Source: Trichodesmium erythraeum GBRTRLIN201 (GTDB lineage Bacteria > Cyanobacteriota > Cyanobacteriia > Cyanobacteriales > Microcoleaceae). From it: DNA of 41,252 nt. Below are positions 1 to 11,081 of the stretch, piece by piece. The notes under the pieces are model-generated. The model did no database searches. It was given only the letters and a program-made list of their open reading frames with translations, and had not been told where the DNA came from. The stretch lies in assembly GCA_018457135.1 (NCBI GenBank), contig JAGGDU010000078.1:1-41252 (forward strand), given 5' to 3'. The translations under genes were made by a program, and so were the position numbers. The first letter of the stretch is position 1. Each line of letters starts with the position of its first letter.

Positions 1-334
1 CAGGACCAGCAAGACCAGGAACACCATCAGCTCCAGCCGGACCCACAGGACCTATTGGACCTACAGGACCCACAGGACCAGGGGCACCACTTGGACCGAT
101 AGGACCCACAGGACCAGGGGCACCACTTGGACCTGCAGGACCAACAGGACCAGGTGAACCTGGTATTATTGGAATTGGGACTTCTATAAATAGAGAGGGA
201 TCAGCAATTGGGGGCCCATTAACTAACTCAAAACCTGGTACAGTTATTGATTCTCCAGGTACAAGAGTGTTAATAGGAGTGCTTTGGAAAGAAGAAGTAT
301 CTGGAAAAACAATTTGATCTAAAAAATCTTCCAT
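1..334 (-). CDS. Collagen-like Gly-X-Y repeat protein, N-terminal part (runs off left edge)
   Basis: Reading the minus strand from the ATG at 334 gives 111 codons with no stop before the window edge. Residues 1-58 are a non-repetitive, Pro-rich head ([16 protein letters not shown]...). From Gly59 on, every third residue is Gly, 17 consecutive Gly-X-Y triplets such as GPV, GPI, GAP and GPA, with Pro frequent in X. This is the pattern of bacterial collagen-like proteins, which form triple-helical fibres outside the cell or on its surface. There is no obvious N-terminal signal peptide, so the export route is unclear. The DNA repeats as well: a block of about 33 bp occurs twice around 70-140. A collagen-like protein has been described in Trichodesmium; whether this is the same gene cannot be decided here. 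The start lies 30 bases after a TATAAT box. Confident on family, not on function. Confidence 0.85.
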   Translation of the reverse strand, partial: MEDFLDQIVFPDTSSFQSTPINTLVPGESITVPGFELVNGPPIADPSLFIEVPIPIIPGSPGPVGPAGPSGAPGPVGPIGPSGAPGPVGPVGPIGPVGPAGADGVPGLAGP

Positions 335-364
335 TTCTTTTCTCAAAAAAGTAATTTTTACAAG

Positions 365-393
365 ATTATAAGTGAGAACTTCAGTTTTGAGAA
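365..393 (-). promoter_or_regulatory. Candidate sigma70-type promoter of the collagen-like gene
   Basis: The minus strand has a perfect TATAAT at 370-365, a 17-base spacer, and TTCTCA at 393-388 (4 of 6 matches to TTGACA). The -10 box ends 30 bases before the ATG at 334. In DNA this AT-rich a TATAAT can occur by chance, so this is only a candidate. Confidence 0.3.
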
Positions 394-1376
394 TAAAAAT
401 TTTGTGATCTATCTATTCAAGTACTATGCAAATCTAATGAGTTACAACAAATTTTAGTGGCCCAATACTTTTTATCTGTACACCTAAATTTTTTTTGTTA
501 AGTAAAACCTTTAAATTATTCCAACTTAACTGAAATTAAAATAGATGCTCTATCTAGAAACTCAAAAACTAATTATGCTTTACAACCAACTTTATATAGC
601 AGTATCCTGAATATAAAAACATCAGCTTTCATTCCATATTCTTATTATTCTTACTCCTAATAGTTTATTTACTATTTACATCAACCCCATTCAATACTCT
701 TAACTTTTCTTGATATAAAAAAATTCAAAATACAAAACTGAAAGGTATAAAAAAATAACCGTAAAAAAAATATTTAACTAGTAAATTAGATAATAAAAAT
801 TATTACAGAGACGTTCAACTTTTTATAAAGTTCCCTAGTTAGGAAATAAAAAGATTTAATTGAAAATTTGATTTTGAACTTGAAACCCTGAATTTACACT
901 AATGATCAAGAAATAAGCTCTCAAGTTAATCGTTGAATGTGCTACAGTTTTTTGCGCTATCAGGGAGGGGACTAAAATAAAATTATGGTTTCCCGGCCTC
1001 TGACTTGACTGGCCAGTACTGAGATGCCACTACTTGCTCAGGTATTTACAATTTTCAACTCAAAGTATAGTCTATAAAAAAAGATGTACAGAAAATAATA
1101 TGTCAATATGCCAGAGCGCATTACTTTAACTGAAATGACTCACTCATTGGACATTACTACCTTGGCACCTTTTTGGTTAATCACCAACTTCAGTAACCAA
1201 CAACAAGCTTTTGAGAATCTACCCCTTTTTTTCCTATATTTGTGTCTGTATCCGTCCACTTACACATCAACTACTTAATGAACTTAGCCTAAATTTTATT
1301 AAGTCCGAATCCTGAAATTACTTCCTTGAGAAGACCATATACATATTGAAAACTACCCTGTTGAAAACTACTTTAT

Positions 1377-1618
1377 ATGAATGAAGAAAAAAAATTAGCA
1401 GGTTCTATCACACCTCAATGACTAGAAGAACTAAAAACAGAACAAGTTAAAAAGTTACAAAATAGACAGGTAATAGTTTTAGAGGTAAGGCGGAACCAGG
1501 AAAAGGCTCTAGAGTATTCTCTTTAGGGACTAATACCTATCTCAACACTCACTTTCAGATAGATGAACAGATAAACAGAAATTTATTAACCATGACACAG
1601 CGTCTGACCCTGAAATAG
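1377..1618 (+). pseudogene. Unrecognised decayed gene fragment
   Basis: From the ATG at 1377 the frame reads MNEEKKLAGSITPQ, a TGA, then LEELKTEQVKKLQNRQVIVL. After a shift of frame near 1478 it continues as RGKAEPGKGSRVFSLGTNTY and NTHFQIDEQINRNLL to a TAG at 1616-1618. The peptide composition looks like real protein across both the stop and the shift, which suggests a recent pseudogene. I do not recognise the family. A chance open frame is possible, but the uninterrupted, charged and varied composition argues against it. Confidence 0.35.
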
Positions 1619-2342
1619 ATAAATAGCTATGGTAAGTTATTGCACTAGTTTTTCATTTGTTCCTTGGACTAGCTTTACTGATGAACTTACCATTTGACTA
1701 ATAAATAAAGTTAATAGCTTAACATTTAAAGGGGAGAAAAAAGGAAATTTTGTATTTTCTGGCCTCTGACTTCAGTTGTAGATCATGCTTTCCATAAAGG
1801 AGACAAAAAATAAAGCTACGACCCTAGAGGCTAACCAATAAATTAAAAGACATTTCCTTGTCATGTTACTATACATGGCCCAAAAATTGAAATGTCGATT
1901 GGATAAGATGTTGCTACATTAAGTTTTTTTGTCGGTGATAGCAAAACTTTTAGTGGAGTGACACGTCTAAAAATATAGGCCATTGTCAAGTAAGTGTGAT
2001 TCGTGATTGCAAACAAACTCCTATATAAGTCAGGCAAGTCTTCAACTGAGGATAACTAAGCATAGTTATACAGGTTAAATTTCTATATTAAAGGATGCAG
2101 AGTAACTTTCATCGCTTAGGTTTAGTCTGAAGGTCCATGGGCTATTAGTTCCCAGCTCTTAATGTCTAACCTTTGATACGCAACAAGCCCTTGATTTAAC
2201 CGGAGAGTATCAAGATAAGTTTAATAAAATGTCAAAAAATATAGGCAAATATCTTCAGATAATTTAATAATATGTACATGATCAAATTATCTGATGCAAT
2301 GCAACACAAAAAGGTGTCAGTTATTGCACTGTTCAGAGGATG

Positions 2343-2704
2343 TGGAAATATGGAGAATTAAAATATCAACAACTTCCGTCGGGGACAATAATTATTGATA
2401 CCTCTGATGTATTAGATGGTATTTCTTTTCCCCACGACGGTTTGATTTGTCAATTGAAATACAAATGCGAATTAAAGCTTCAAGGTGACCATCACTAGGA
2501 GAGTTAAACTACAAAAGTGTTCTTTTCTTTCTTAGGGATCATGAAAAACATGAGACCTATGTGGGTAGACAAGTCAAACGCAGTTTATTCAAATCATCCT
2601 AAGACATCAAATACAATTCAGATTTAAATAGTGCATTGAAAATTTTACCCAAGGATGCGCTGGTAACTCCGTCTTTGATGGAAAGCTGGTCAAGAGGCTT
2701 GTAG
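2343..2704 (+). pseudogene. Unrecognised decayed gene fragment directly upstream of sqdB
   Basis: Two frames join into one plausible protein. 2343-2498 reads WKYGELKYQQLPSGTIIIDT, then SDVLDGISFPHDGLICQLKY and so on, ending at TAG 2496-2498. The next frame continues GELNYKSVLFFLRDHEKHET and YVGRQVKRSLFKSS, then a TAA, then DIKYNSDLNSALKILPKDAL and VTPSLMESWSRGL up to TAG 2702-2704. At least one frameshift and one internal stop are needed to join them. No domain is recognised. It ends 126 bases before sqdB on the same strand. Confidence 0.4.
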
Positions 2705-2788
2705 TTATTTCTATAAGGTTCAAACCTGACAAAGCTTGAGTAGATTTATCGACAAAATTAGTAACTATCAAAAAGTGCTAATACCTGA

Positions 2789-4087
<1,299 letters not shown>

Positions 4088-4105
<18 letters not shown>

Positions 4106-4519
4106 AAATCTATCTTCAATAGGTTTATACTCAATTGTTTTATTAGGGATGTTTTATGTAACGTCCCTATATATTAGTATTTGGAAATAGACAATAGAAC
4201 AGAATCAAAATAACTGTACCTCAGTAACTTGGGAAACGCTATATAATAATTGTTTTCATACTTGAACCTGAATTTTATAGCCATCTACTCATAGGTCGTA
4301 ACAATAAAAAAAATAGAAATAAACTCCATAAATATTACCTATCACCTAGAGTATTATCCCTTATTCCTAAAAAGTGGCAAGATTTTGGAAAACGTAAAAA
4401 TAGACTTGCTATATCTACATTCACCACACTCTACTTAAACCTATTGCTAAATCAAAAAATTAATGAATTAATATTTTTTATAGTATTTTTCCAGCCAATA
4501 AATTTATACTTATTAATCT
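4088..4519. other. Gap between sqdB and sqdX
   Basis: 432 bases, AT-rich. Apart from the end of the tandem duplication and the palindrome at 4144-4169, I see no gene, clear terminator or promoter. Whether sqdB and sqdX are co-transcribed across it cannot be judged. Confidence 0.6.
4144..4169. repeat. Dispersed palindromic repeat, copy 1
   Basis: TAGGGATGTT, then TTATGT, then AACGTCCCTA: a 10-bp inverted repeat with one wobble pair. A related copy is at 20684-20709 and a weaker half-copy near 10190. It could act as a terminator for sqdB, but it is followed by TATATTAG rather than a T run. Confidence 0.55.
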
Positions 4520-5653
4520 ATGAAGATAGCTCTATTTACCGAAACCTTTTTACCCAAAATAGATGGTATAGTTACGCGTCTATGTCATACTGTCGAGAAT
4601 CTACAACGTTTTGGCGATCGAGTCCTAATATTTTCTCCCGCAGGAGGGCTAAAAGAATATCAGGGATCACCAATTTGTGGCATTGAAGGTTTTCCTCTAC
4701 CCCTATACCCAGAATTAAAATTAGCTATACCAACTCCCACTATTGGAGAAAAACTAGAACAGTTTCAGCCAGACATAATTCACGTTGCTAATCCTGCAGT
4801 ATTAGGATTGGGTGGGTTATTCTATGCCAAAAAACTAAATATTCCACTTGTCGCATCGTACCATACCCACTTACCTCAATACTTACATCACTATGGTTTA
4901 GGAATGCTTGAAGGCTTACTTTGGGAATTACTTAAATCCGGTCATAATCAAGCAGACCTCAATCTTTGTACCTCTACAGTAATGGTAGAAGAATTGAGAA
5001 ACCATGGCATTGAGAGAGTAGATTTATGGCAGCGGGGAGTTGATACAGAATTATTTCAGCCCCATTATGCAAATCTTGAAATGCGCAATTACCTTAGTCA
5101 AGGTAAACCTAATAATAAGATTATACTATATGTTGGGCGATTAGGGGTAGAAAAAGAAATTGATCGTATTAAACCAATCGTAGAAGCTATCCCCAATACT
5201 TGCATAGCTATTGTAGGTGATGGCCCTAACCGACAAAACCTAGAACAATATTTTGCTAACACCCCCACACATTTTGTAGGCTATTTGCGGGGCCAAAAAC
5301 TTGCCTCTGCTTATGCTTCTGCCGATGCTTTCATATTTCCCTCTCGCACGGAAACTTTAGGATTGGTACTTTTAGAAGCAATGGCTGCAGGCACCCCAGT
5401 AGTGGCGGCCAATTCAGGAGGTATTCCTGATATTGTTACTAATGGAATAAATGGTTATTTATTCGATCCAGATGATGAGAAAGGAGCCATTACAGCTACT
5501 CAAAAACTTTTTGCCCACTCAGAAGAACGAGAAACCTTGCGCAAAAATGCTAGAGCTGAAGCGGAACGTTGGGGATGGTCAGCAGCAACTCAGCAATTAA
5601 GAAACTATTATCAAAAAATTATCTCTGCCCATTCCATAGCATTAGCTGCATAA
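4520..5653 (+). CDS. sqdX: Sulfoquinovosyltransferase SqdX (GT4 family)
   Basis: SqdX transfers sulfoquinovose from UDP-sulfoquinovose to diacylglycerol, the last step of SQDG synthesis, at the membrane. The 377-aa protein has the two-domain GT-B layout of GT4 glycosyltransferases. The N-terminus is MKIALFTETFLPKIDGIVTR, with the usual TETFLP-x-x-DG signature. Near 128-150 is ASYHTHLPQYLHHYGLGM, typical of the sulfolipid and glycolipid branch. The C-terminal nucleotide-binding domain begins at ILYVGRLGVEKEID. The E-x7-E motif is in PSRTETLGLVLLEAMAAG. The length fits the family (about 377). The start at 4520 gives the canonical N-terminus. Placement just after sqdB supports the call over another GT4 enzyme. 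Confidence 0.93.
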   Translation: MKIALFTETFLPKIDGIVTRLCHTVENLQRFGDRVLIFSPAGGLKEYQGSPICGIEGFPLPLYPELKLAIPTPTIGEKLEQFQPDIIHVANPAVLGLGGLFYAKKLNIPLVASYHTHLPQYLHHYGLGMLEGLLWELLKSGHNQADLNLCTSTVMVEELRNHGIERVDLWQRGVDTELFQPHYANLEMRNYLSQGKPNNKIILYVGRLGVEKEIDRIKPIVEAIPNTCIAIVGDGPNRQNLEQYFANTPTHFVGYLRGQKLASAYASADAFIFPSRTETLGLVLLEAMAAGTPVVAANSGGIPDIVTNGINGYLFDPDDEKGAITATQKLFAHSEERETLRKNARAEAERWGWSAATQQLRNYYQKIISAHSIALAA

Positions 5654-6239
5654 TGGGACTTACACAACATTAGGCTTATAATGCTTGAAAGACAAGGATT
5701 ATAGCTCAAGGACGTTTTGACTCTAGTGTGCAAGTATCTATACTTTTATCCAGTCGGATAGGTTAATAAGAGGCTAACAAAGGCAATGCTCTAAGAAACC
5801 TTTGAATACCTTTACAGCAAAGAATGGGTGTTTTTCATAGAGTGATGTCTTTATATTTTTTTAGTTGCTTGACATTAAATATGAAGGTATTTGCCTATCA
5901 GAGAAGGGGTTTAGGCTAAATTTTTGCTGAAAATTGCTGTAAGCTCCAATAATAACATTACCTGGAGATTTTATAGATTTTTGTCTAAAATAGTTGGCAA
6001 TATTTGAATTTATCCAGAAAAATCTTCAATCTTCTGAGAAAGTAGCCAAAATGATTTGGCCGTATCCACATTTTAAAAACATTTGTATTATGTTACTATA
6101 CGATTAGTTATAGTTTGCTGCCTAGCTTTCTCTAGTTTACATAATCAAGTTTTTTTGATCATTGAACTTTATACAGTACTATCAGGCCAGTATTGAAAAA
6201 GGGTTCAGCAATCACTAAGCATTAGACAAACCAGTCCAA
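5654..6239. other. Gap between sqdX and the cyclase gene
   Basis: 586 bases, AT-rich. No gene, RNA or convincing hairpin was found. It presumably contains the promoter of the cyclase gene, but no clear -35/-10 pair stands out. Confidence 0.5.
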
Positions 6240-8834
6240 ATGAAATTCTCGAACCCTGCTGGCAGTATTCTGGCAACATTGACTCAAGTTGAGCGTATGG
6301 GTCTACTTGTAACTCGTGTCAAGGATTTGCCGGTAGAACATTTTGTTTGTCTGCTGGACTTCATAACTGCAGAATTTTATCAGTATCTACAGGCTATAGA
6401 CTTAATTAATAATGAAGGTATTGAAACTGTATTTGAACAACTATTAAATGCTTTTACCTTAAAAATTGGCCAAGTCCTGAAAGCAGATCAAACAACTATT
6501 TTTCTGGTTAACCAGGAAAAAAAACAACTTTGGTACAAGAAAATTTTAGAAAGTACAGGTAAATCTCAAGAGTATCACTTACCAATTAATGTTGGTATTT
6601 TAGGCCATGTGGCTACTACAGGAGAAGCACTTAATATTGCGGATGCTAAGAGTCACCCACTCTTCAACGAAGAGGTAGACCAACCTCAAGGTTATGAGAC
6701 TCGTACTATCCTCTGTATTCCAATTTTTAGTACTATTAATTTTCTCCAACCAGTGGCAGTGGTACGATTACTGAATAAAGTAAGTGATGTCCCTTTTGAT
6801 GAAGAAGATGAAAAACTATTCCGGTCTTTTGCGGACTCAATGGGGATTATTCTTGAAAGTTGTCAATCTTTTTATGTTGCGGCTCGGAATCAGCAAGGAG
6901 TATCAGCATTACTGAACGCTACCACAACTTTAGGACAAAGTCTAGACTTGGAAACAACTTTAAGAGCTGTAATGGACCAAGCTCGTAATCTGATGCAAGC
7001 AGATCGTAGCACTTTGTTTCTACTTAGCAAAGAAACAAATGAACTTTGGACTAAGGTAGCAACAGTAGATCAAACAAGAATGGTAGAAATTAGAATTCCG
7101 GCCCATCGTGGTATAGCTGGTTATGTTGCTTCTACTGGGCAAACTTTGAATATTCCTGATGCTTATCTAGATCCTCGTTTTGACCCCAGTACAGACAAAA
7201 AAACAGGTTATCAAACAAGAAATGTTCTTTGTATGCCTGTGTATAATGCTAAAGGTGAATTGATCGGAGTAACTCAGTTAATTAATAAAAATCAAGGTAG
7301 TTTTACTACTTCAGATGAACAATTTCTACTGGCTTTTAACGCTCAAGCAGGTATTGCTCTGCAAAATTCCCAGTTGTTTGAAAATGTTTTAGTCGAAAAA
7401 CAATATCAGAAAGATATTCTACGAAGTTTGTCTGATGTTGTAATTTCAACGGATATGCAAGGCCGAATTGTGACTATTAATGAAGCAGCTTTAGAAATGT
7501 TAGGATGTCCAATTAATCAAGAGGTAAAAGGTCAAACAAATAGAAAAGTTTGGGAGGAAAAACTTATTGGTAGATATCTATGGGAAGTCATACCAATTGA
7601 AAACTTGAGGTTCCGTTTAGAAGACAGTCTCGATCATGGTACTAGACAATATGTTCCAGAACAAAATTTACGAGTAGGGTTGTTTGTAGAAAAACAGGAT
7701 CAATTTGAATCAACTTATATTTTAGCAATTCCAGATAATAAAAATCCTAATATTTATTTGGCTTGGGGAGAAAAAATAGCAACAAATATTCAGACAAATC
7801 TCATGGATAATAATCACAAAAATCTTAGCAAATCCATAGATTCGTCAAAAATAGATAAAGTATTTGAACGGAGTCTAAATTTAACAATTAATCCCCTAAC
7901 TAATCCTGAAGGTGGCGTGCGTGGTGGGTTGGTAGTTTTAGAAGATATTAGTCAAGAAAAGCGAATGAAAAATGCTATGTATCGCTATATGACTCCTGGG
8001 GTAGCAGAACAAGTAATGGCTTTAGGTGAAGATGCTTTACTTGAAGGAGAACGTAAAGAAGTTACTATTTTATTTTCTGATATTCGCGGTTATACAACTA
8101 TTACAGAAAATTTAGAAGCCTCTGAAGTAGTTAAGCTTCTGAATCAATATTTTGAGACAATGGTAGAGGCAGTATTTAACCATCAAGGAACTCTGGATAA
8201 ATTTATTGGGGATGCTTTGATGGCGGTTTTTGGCGCACCATTATCGATAGAAGATCATGCTTTAATGGCTGTAAAAACTGCTTTGGATATGCGTTACCGT
8301 CTCCGGGAATTTAATTTGTCTCGTCCTCATGAAACACAATTTAAAATTGGTGTTGGTATTAGTTCAGGAGGAGTGGTTTCTGGTAATATTGGTTCCCAAA
8401 AAAGAATGGATTATACAGTAATTGGTGATGGTGTAAATTTGAGTTCCCGTTTAGAAGCAATTACTAAACAATATGGCTGTGATATTATTTTGAGTGAGTT
8501 TACTTATCAACTTTGTAGTGATTATATTTTGGTCAGGGAGTTAGATAAAGTTAGGGTTAAAGGAAAACAAAAAGCGGTGAGTATATATGAACTAATTAGT
8601 GCTAGTTCGGAACCTATTACTCTGGAAACAGAAAAGTTTTTAGAACTTTATATTAAAGCTAGACAAGCTTATATGAAAAAGAAATTTTCTCAGGCACTAA
8701 TGTATTTTGAGCTGGCGCAAAAAATTAGACCTGAAGATAAAGCTGTTGCTATACATATTGAGCGATCTCTTGATTATATAAAAATTCCACCACCTAATGA
8801 TTGGGATGGTATTCATACTATAACAACTAAATAG
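6240..8834 (+). CDS. cyaB1: Adenylyl cyclase, GAF-GAF-PAS-class III catalytic domain (CyaB1-like)
   Basis: This enzyme converts ATP to the second messenger cAMP. The 864-aa domain order is GAF-A (about 50-215), GAF-B (about 225-380), PAS (about 390-460, extending to VLEDISQEKR), class III cyclase (about 605-785), and a short TPR-like tail. The order and length match Anabaena CyaB1, in which GAF domains bind cyclic nucleotide. Both GAFs carry the NKFDE signature: NK...F..EDE in GAF-A (LLNKVSDVPFDEEDE) and NK...F...DE in GAF-B (INKNQGSFTTSDE). Catalytic residues visible: metal-binding Asp614 (FSDIRGYT) and Asp658 (FIGDALMAVFGAP), adenine-specifying Lys654 and Asp730 (VIGDGVN), and transition-state Asn733 and Arg737. 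The set appears complete and points to ATP rather than GTP. No membrane segment is seen, so it is probably cytosolic. The exact paralogue name is inferred from architecture. Confidence 0.9.
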   Translation: MKFSNPAGSILATLTQVERMGLLVTRVKDLPVEHFVCLLDFITAEFYQYLQAIDLINNEGIETVFEQLLNAFTLKIGQVLKADQTTIFLVNQEKKQLWYKKILESTGKSQEYHLPINVGILGHVATTGEALNIADAKSHPLFNEEVDQPQGYETRTILCIPIFSTINFLQPVAVVRLLNKVSDVPFDEEDEKLFRSFADSMGIILESCQSFYVAARNQQGVSALLNATTTLGQSLDLETTLRAVMDQARNLMQADRSTLFLLSKETNELWTKVATVDQTRMVEIRIPAHRGIAGYVASTGQTLNIPDAYLDPRFDPSTDKKTGYQTRNVLCMPVYNAKGELIGVTQLINKNQGSFTTSDEQFLLAFNAQAGIALQNSQLFENVLVEKQYQKDILRSLSDVVISTDMQGRIVTINEAALEMLGCPINQEVKGQTNRKVWEEKLIGRYLWEVIPIENLRFRLEDSLDHGTRQYVPEQNLRVGLFVEKQDQFESTYILAIPDNKNPNIYLAWGEKIATNIQTNLMDNNHKNLSKSIDSSKIDKVFERSLNLTINPLTNPEGGVRGGLVVLEDISQEKRMKNAMYRYMTPGVAEQVMALGEDALLEGERKEVTILFSDIRGYTTITENLEASEVVKLLNQYFETMVEAVFNHQGTLDKFIGDALMAVFGAPLSIEDHALMAVKTALDMRYRLREFNLSRPHETQFKIGVGISSGGVVSGNIGSQKRMDYTVIGDGVNLSSRLEAITKQYGCDIILSEFTYQLCSDYILVRELDKVRVKGKQKAVSIYELISASSEPITLETEKFLELYIKARQAYMKKKFSQALMYFELAQKIRPEDKAVAIHIERSLDYIKIPPPNDWDGIHTITTK

Positions 8835-9379
8835 ATATAGTTGCAAAGAGTAATACTTAATATATAATTTCTACCTTCTACCACATATATAAAATTTTAG
8901 TCTATTATAAGTTATGGGGCTTTTTATAATTAGTAAAGGAGATAGAGAGAAACGCTATATACAAGGCCCCAAAGCTGGTGATTATTTTATTTGATATGGT
9001 TCATTGGACTGAAAACTGTTGTTAAAAATTATCTATTATCTATTAGATGAGATTTACTGGCTTCAGTGTATTATAGGAAACCGGGTTTGTAGCAGATAAA
9101 TATCAGTATTGTAGCCTATCTAAATACAAACTCGGTTTCTATGGTTTATTTGTACTTATTAGTTTGTTAGTTTTTCAATTTTCATGCTGATCGGTTAAAA
9201 CTAAATTGAGAAGACAAGGGGAAAAAGTAGACATGGGGTAGATTTTATATAGATTACTTATAAAGTCAATCTGGAGAGACCACTATGCTACCGATTTTGT
9301 TATATAACTATGAGATAATAAAAATAAATATTTTTATGTTGACTAATAGTTGATAAGTGAATTACTTCAAATACTAAAG
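8835..9379. other. Gap after the cyclase gene
   Basis: 545 bases. It holds the long inverted repeat at 9077-9139. Otherwise it is AT-rich without a recognisable gene. A TTG at 9350 is in frame with the next gene, but the ATG at 9380 is the better start. Confidence 0.5.
9077..9139. repeat. Inverted repeat with 15-bp arms
   Basis: GAAACCGGGTTTGTA at 9077-9091 pairs with TACAAACTCGGTTTC at 9125-9139 (14 Watson-Crick pairs and one wobble) around a 33-base loop. Repeats built on GAAACCGGGTTT are widespread in cyanobacterial genomes, so this is probably a dispersed element. It may also help terminate the cyclase transcript 240 bases upstream. Confidence 0.6.
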
Positions 9380-10105
9380 ATGAAACTACTAATATTGGCA
9401 ATTATAATTATTGTCTCCCAAGGTGGTTGGATAAATTTAGCAAAGGCAGCCAACCCAGGAGCTATTAGAAGACTATTAGAGACTAATGAATGTTCAGGAT
9501 GCGACCTTACTCAAGCGAACCTATCTAATGCTAACTTGATCGGAGCTGACTTAGAAGGTGCTAACCTCCGAGGAGCAAATTTGTCTGGCGCTAACCTAGG
9601 GGTAACAATTCTTTCTAATGCTAATCTTTCTAATGCTAACCTTTCTAGAGCAATAATGAATGATGCAGATCTTCGAGGTGCAAATTTAACAGATGCTTAC
9701 TTAAGTAATGCTAATTTATCCAGAGCTTATCTCACAAAAGCCAATTTAGAAAATGCTAATTTATTTGAAGCAAATTTGATTGAATCTCTTGCTAGTGGAG
9801 CTAATTTATCTAATGCAAATTTACGTCATTCATATTGGTTTCGAGCCAATTTAGAAAATGCTGATTTGAGAGAATCTGATCTTTTCAATGCTAATATGCA
9901 TCAAGCAAATTTGAAGAATGCAGACTTCTCTAATGCTAACCTTACTACAGCCAAATTGATGGAAACAAATATAACGCTTGCTAATCTAAGTGGAGCAACT
10001 TTAGAAGGGGTTAACCTTCGTGGTACAAGTATAGGTTCAAGTGTATGTTTAATTACCAATTATATAGGTTGTGCGCCACCAAAAGTAATTCCTGAAGTTA
10101 AATAA
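9380..10105 (+). CDS. Secreted pentapeptide-repeat protein
   Basis: From the ATG at 9380 the product is 241 aa. A signal peptide is clear: MKLLILAIIIIVSQGGW, then cleavage probably after AKA in INLAKAANPG. A short cyanobacterial-type lead follows (NPGAIRRLLETNECSGCDL) and then about 30 A(N/D)LxX pentapeptides (ANLSN, ANLIG, ADLEG, ANLRG...), which fold as a right-handed quadrilateral beta-helix. The mature protein is expected in the periplasm or thylakoid lumen. The C-terminus has a Cys pair (SVCLITNYIGCAPP). An upstream TTG at 9350 would add ten residues ahead of the signal peptide and is less likely. The molecular role of such proteins is largely unknown. It stands alone, with map 208 bases downstream on the same strand. 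Confidence 0.85.
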   Translation: MKLLILAIIIIVSQGGWINLAKAANPGAIRRLLETNECSGCDLTQANLSNANLIGADLEGANLRGANLSGANLGVTILSNANLSNANLSRAIMNDADLRGANLTDAYLSNANLSRAYLTKANLENANLFEANLIESLASGANLSNANLRHSYWFRANLENADLRESDLFNANMHQANLKNADFSNANLTTAKLMETNITLANLSGATLEGVNLRGTSIGSSVCLITNYIGCAPPKVIPEVK

Positions 10106-10250
10106 AAAGTCTATAAATAGAATAAAATTTTGAGTAACCAGGTGTCGTCTCATATTCAGACAATTAATTATCAAGAAAATATTTTTGTAGCGACGTTTTA
10201 TGAATCTTTCCTGATACCGCAGATTTCATATCAGTGAGGTACAGCTATCG

Positions 10251-10265
10251 TAGGCAAGATGCCTA
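10251..10265. repeat. Short perfect inverted repeat upstream of map
   Basis: TAGGCA, AGA, TGCCTA: 6-bp arms and a 3-base loop, 48 bases before the map start. It looks like part of a dispersed cyanobacterial repeat; GTGCGAACATCTTGCCCG at about 13380 has a similar look. No regulatory role can be shown. Confidence 0.4.
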
Positions 10266-10313
10266 TGCTACAAAGGTTTTATTATTAATACTCGAATCTT
10301 AATTAAAGAAGCA

Positions 10314-11081
10314 ATGGAAACTGAAACTATCGTTTTATTATCGAAAAGAGAAATAGAAAAAATGCGTCAAGCAGGACGTTTGGCAGCAAGGTTGTTAAAT
10401 CATCTTGAGCCTCTTGTCAAACCAGGAGTAACTACTTTGGAATTAGATGAGGAAGCCGAACGTTGGACACAAGCTCATGGCGCCCGTAGTGCACCCCTTG
10501 GTTATCGTGGTTTTCCTAAGTCTATTTGTACTAGCATTAATGAAGTAATTTGTCACGGTATTCCTAGTGAAAAACAGGTCTTAAAAGAGGGCGATATTAT
10601 TAATATTGATGTGACACCCATTCTTGATGGTTATCATGGAGATACTTCTAAAACTTTTTTCGTTGGTACACCTTCTCCACTGGCAAAAAAACTAGTTGAA
10701 GTGACGGAAAAATGTATGTATTTAGGTATTGCTGAAGTTAAGCCTGGAAATAAAATTGGGGATATTGGAGCTGCTATTCAAGAGTATGCTGAAGCACAAG
10801 GTTTTTCTGTGGTTAGAGATTTTGTAGGTCATGGTGTGAGTAAAATTTTTCATACTGCACCACAAATTCCTCATTATGGCACTAGGGGAAAAGGAAAAAA
10901 GTTACGAGCTGGAATGGTATTTACTATTGAACCGATGATTAATGAAGGTACTTGGGAAGGTCTAGTACTTGAGGACGGTTGGACTGCTATTACTATAGAT
11001 CGTAAGCTATCAGCACAATTTGAACATACTGTGGCGGTAACAGAAACAGGGGTAGAAATATTGACTCAGTATGAGGGGTAA
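10314..11081 (+). CDS. map: Methionine aminopeptidase, type I
   Basis: The enzyme removes the initiator Met from new proteins when the second residue is small. All five dinuclear-metal ligands of type I enzymes are present at the expected spacing: Asp99 (NIDVTP), Asp110 (YHGDTSKTF), His173 (VGHGVSKIFH), Glu206 (FTIEPMI) and Glu237 (QFEHTVAVTE). The substrate-site His is in VICHGIPSE. The protein is 255 aa with the bacterial core and no N-terminal zinc-finger extension. METETIVLLSKREIEKMR is a typical N-terminus, slightly longer than in E. coli. No strong ribosome site is seen upstream. Cyanobacteria often carry more than one map gene, so this may not be the only copy. Confidence 0.95.
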   Translation: METETIVLLSKREIEKMRQAGRLAARLLNHLEPLVKPGVTTLELDEEAERWTQAHGARSAPLGYRGFPKSICTSINEVICHGIPSEKQVLKEGDIINIDVTPILDGYHGDTSKTFFVGTPSPLAKKLVEVTEKCMYLGIAEVKPGNKIGDIGAAIQEYAEAQGFSVVRDFVGHGVSKIFHTAPQIPHYGTRGKGKKLRAGMVFTIEPMINEGTWEGLVLEDGWTAITIDRKLSAQFEHTVAVTETGVEILTQYEG

